Shown piece by piece: positions 6,027 through 6,091 of a stretch of 6,091 nt of DNA. The notes beneath the pieces were generated by a model. The model was not told the DNA's origin. It was given only the letters and a program-made list of their open reading frames with translations, and made no database searches. The stretch lies in NCBI GenBank assembly GCA_946886245.1, contig CAMPIF010000286.1, forward strand, positions 1 through 6,091, read 5' to 3'. The translations under genes and the position numbers were made by a program. This stretch comes from Ectopseudomonas composti (GTDB lineage: Bacteria > Pseudomonadota > Gammaproteobacteria > Pseudomonadales > Pseudomonadaceae). How positions within the stretch are numbered: position 1 is the first letter of the stretch; every line of letters starts with the position of its first letter.

Positions 6027-6091
6027 ATGCCAAGCAGTTCACCGAAATCCCCGTGGTCGACATCGCCGGCCTGTTCAGCCACGACCCGGCC
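6027..6091 (+). CDS. Start of an isopenicillin N synthase-like 2-oxoglutarate/Fe(II) oxygenase (partial, apparent frameshift)
   Basis: In the frame beginning at 6032 the DNA reads KQFTEIPVVDIAGLFSHDPA up to the window edge. The IPVVDIAGL core is characteristic of the N-terminal domain (DIOX_N) of non-haem iron oxygenases related to isopenicillin N synthase; the catalytic HxD...H motif would lie outside the window. GAGAAG (6014-6019) is placed seven bases before ATG 6027, an ideal start site. That ATG is however in a different frame, giving MPSSSPKSPWS. The recognisable frame has no ATG, GTG or TTG between the previous stop (6005-6007) and KQF. One missing base just after the ATG (ATG-xCC-AAG) would restore a normal start. 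Either the gene is inactivated, the base is a sequencing error, or an unusual start is used. The substrate is unknown. Confidence 0.62.
   Translation, partial: MPSSSPKSPWSTSPACSATTR

Noticed and set aside
4871..6082. 403-codon open frame on the minus strand opposite the TIM-barrel gene
   Set aside because: It shadows a well-supported gene with its own Shine-Dalgarno site, has low-complexity composition, and its C-terminus is translated from REP and hairpin repeats. High-GC codon bias explains it.

Overview
The window looks like chromosomal DNA of a Pseudomonas-type gammaproteobacterium. The basis is the high GC content, proteins of typical Pseudomonas character (an Aer receptor close to the pseudomonad form, a LapC/HlyD-type adaptor, a DTW-domain protein), and seven copies of the short palindromic REP element (GTAGCCCGGATG...ATCCGGG) common in pseudomonad intergenic DNA. 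A second short GC-rich hairpin family occurs twice. The species cannot be fixed from this sequence; the mendocina/oleovorans/stutzeri side of the genus is a guess from the repeats.

Layout. Positions 3-1361 (+) encode a type I secretion membrane fusion protein, probably the last gene of an operon that begins outside the window. It converges with a minus-strand DTW-domain gene (1490-2083), and the 128 bp between them are filled by an inverted REP pair and a GC hairpin. Upstream of the DTW gene on the same strand lies the aerotaxis receptor aer (2169-3734), with a second inverted REP pair abutting its stop codon. A LysR-type regulator (3852-4745, minus) follows. It is divergent from a TIM-barrel sugar isomerase/epimerase-like gene (5165-6007, +). 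The 419-bp divergent intergenic region holds three REPs, a second GC hairpin and a 22-bp inverted repeat with perfect 9-bp arms, a candidate operator. The right edge holds the first codons of a non-haem iron 2-oxoglutarate-dependent (isopenicillin N synthase-like) oxygenase. Its only plausible ATG is out of frame with the recognisable protein, which suggests a one-base deletion.

How the genes relate. Three modules sit side by side: export of a surface protein (left), energy taxis plus RNA modification (middle), and a small catabolic or biosynthetic unit of unknown substrate (right). In the right module the LysR protein plausibly controls the isomerase-oxygenase pair. No mobile element with a transposase, CRISPR array, tRNA or rRNA is visible. 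I found no clear evidence of a new multi-gene system. The items most worth a second look are the palindrome, the apparent frameshift at the oxygenase start, and the structured REP/hairpin arrays.
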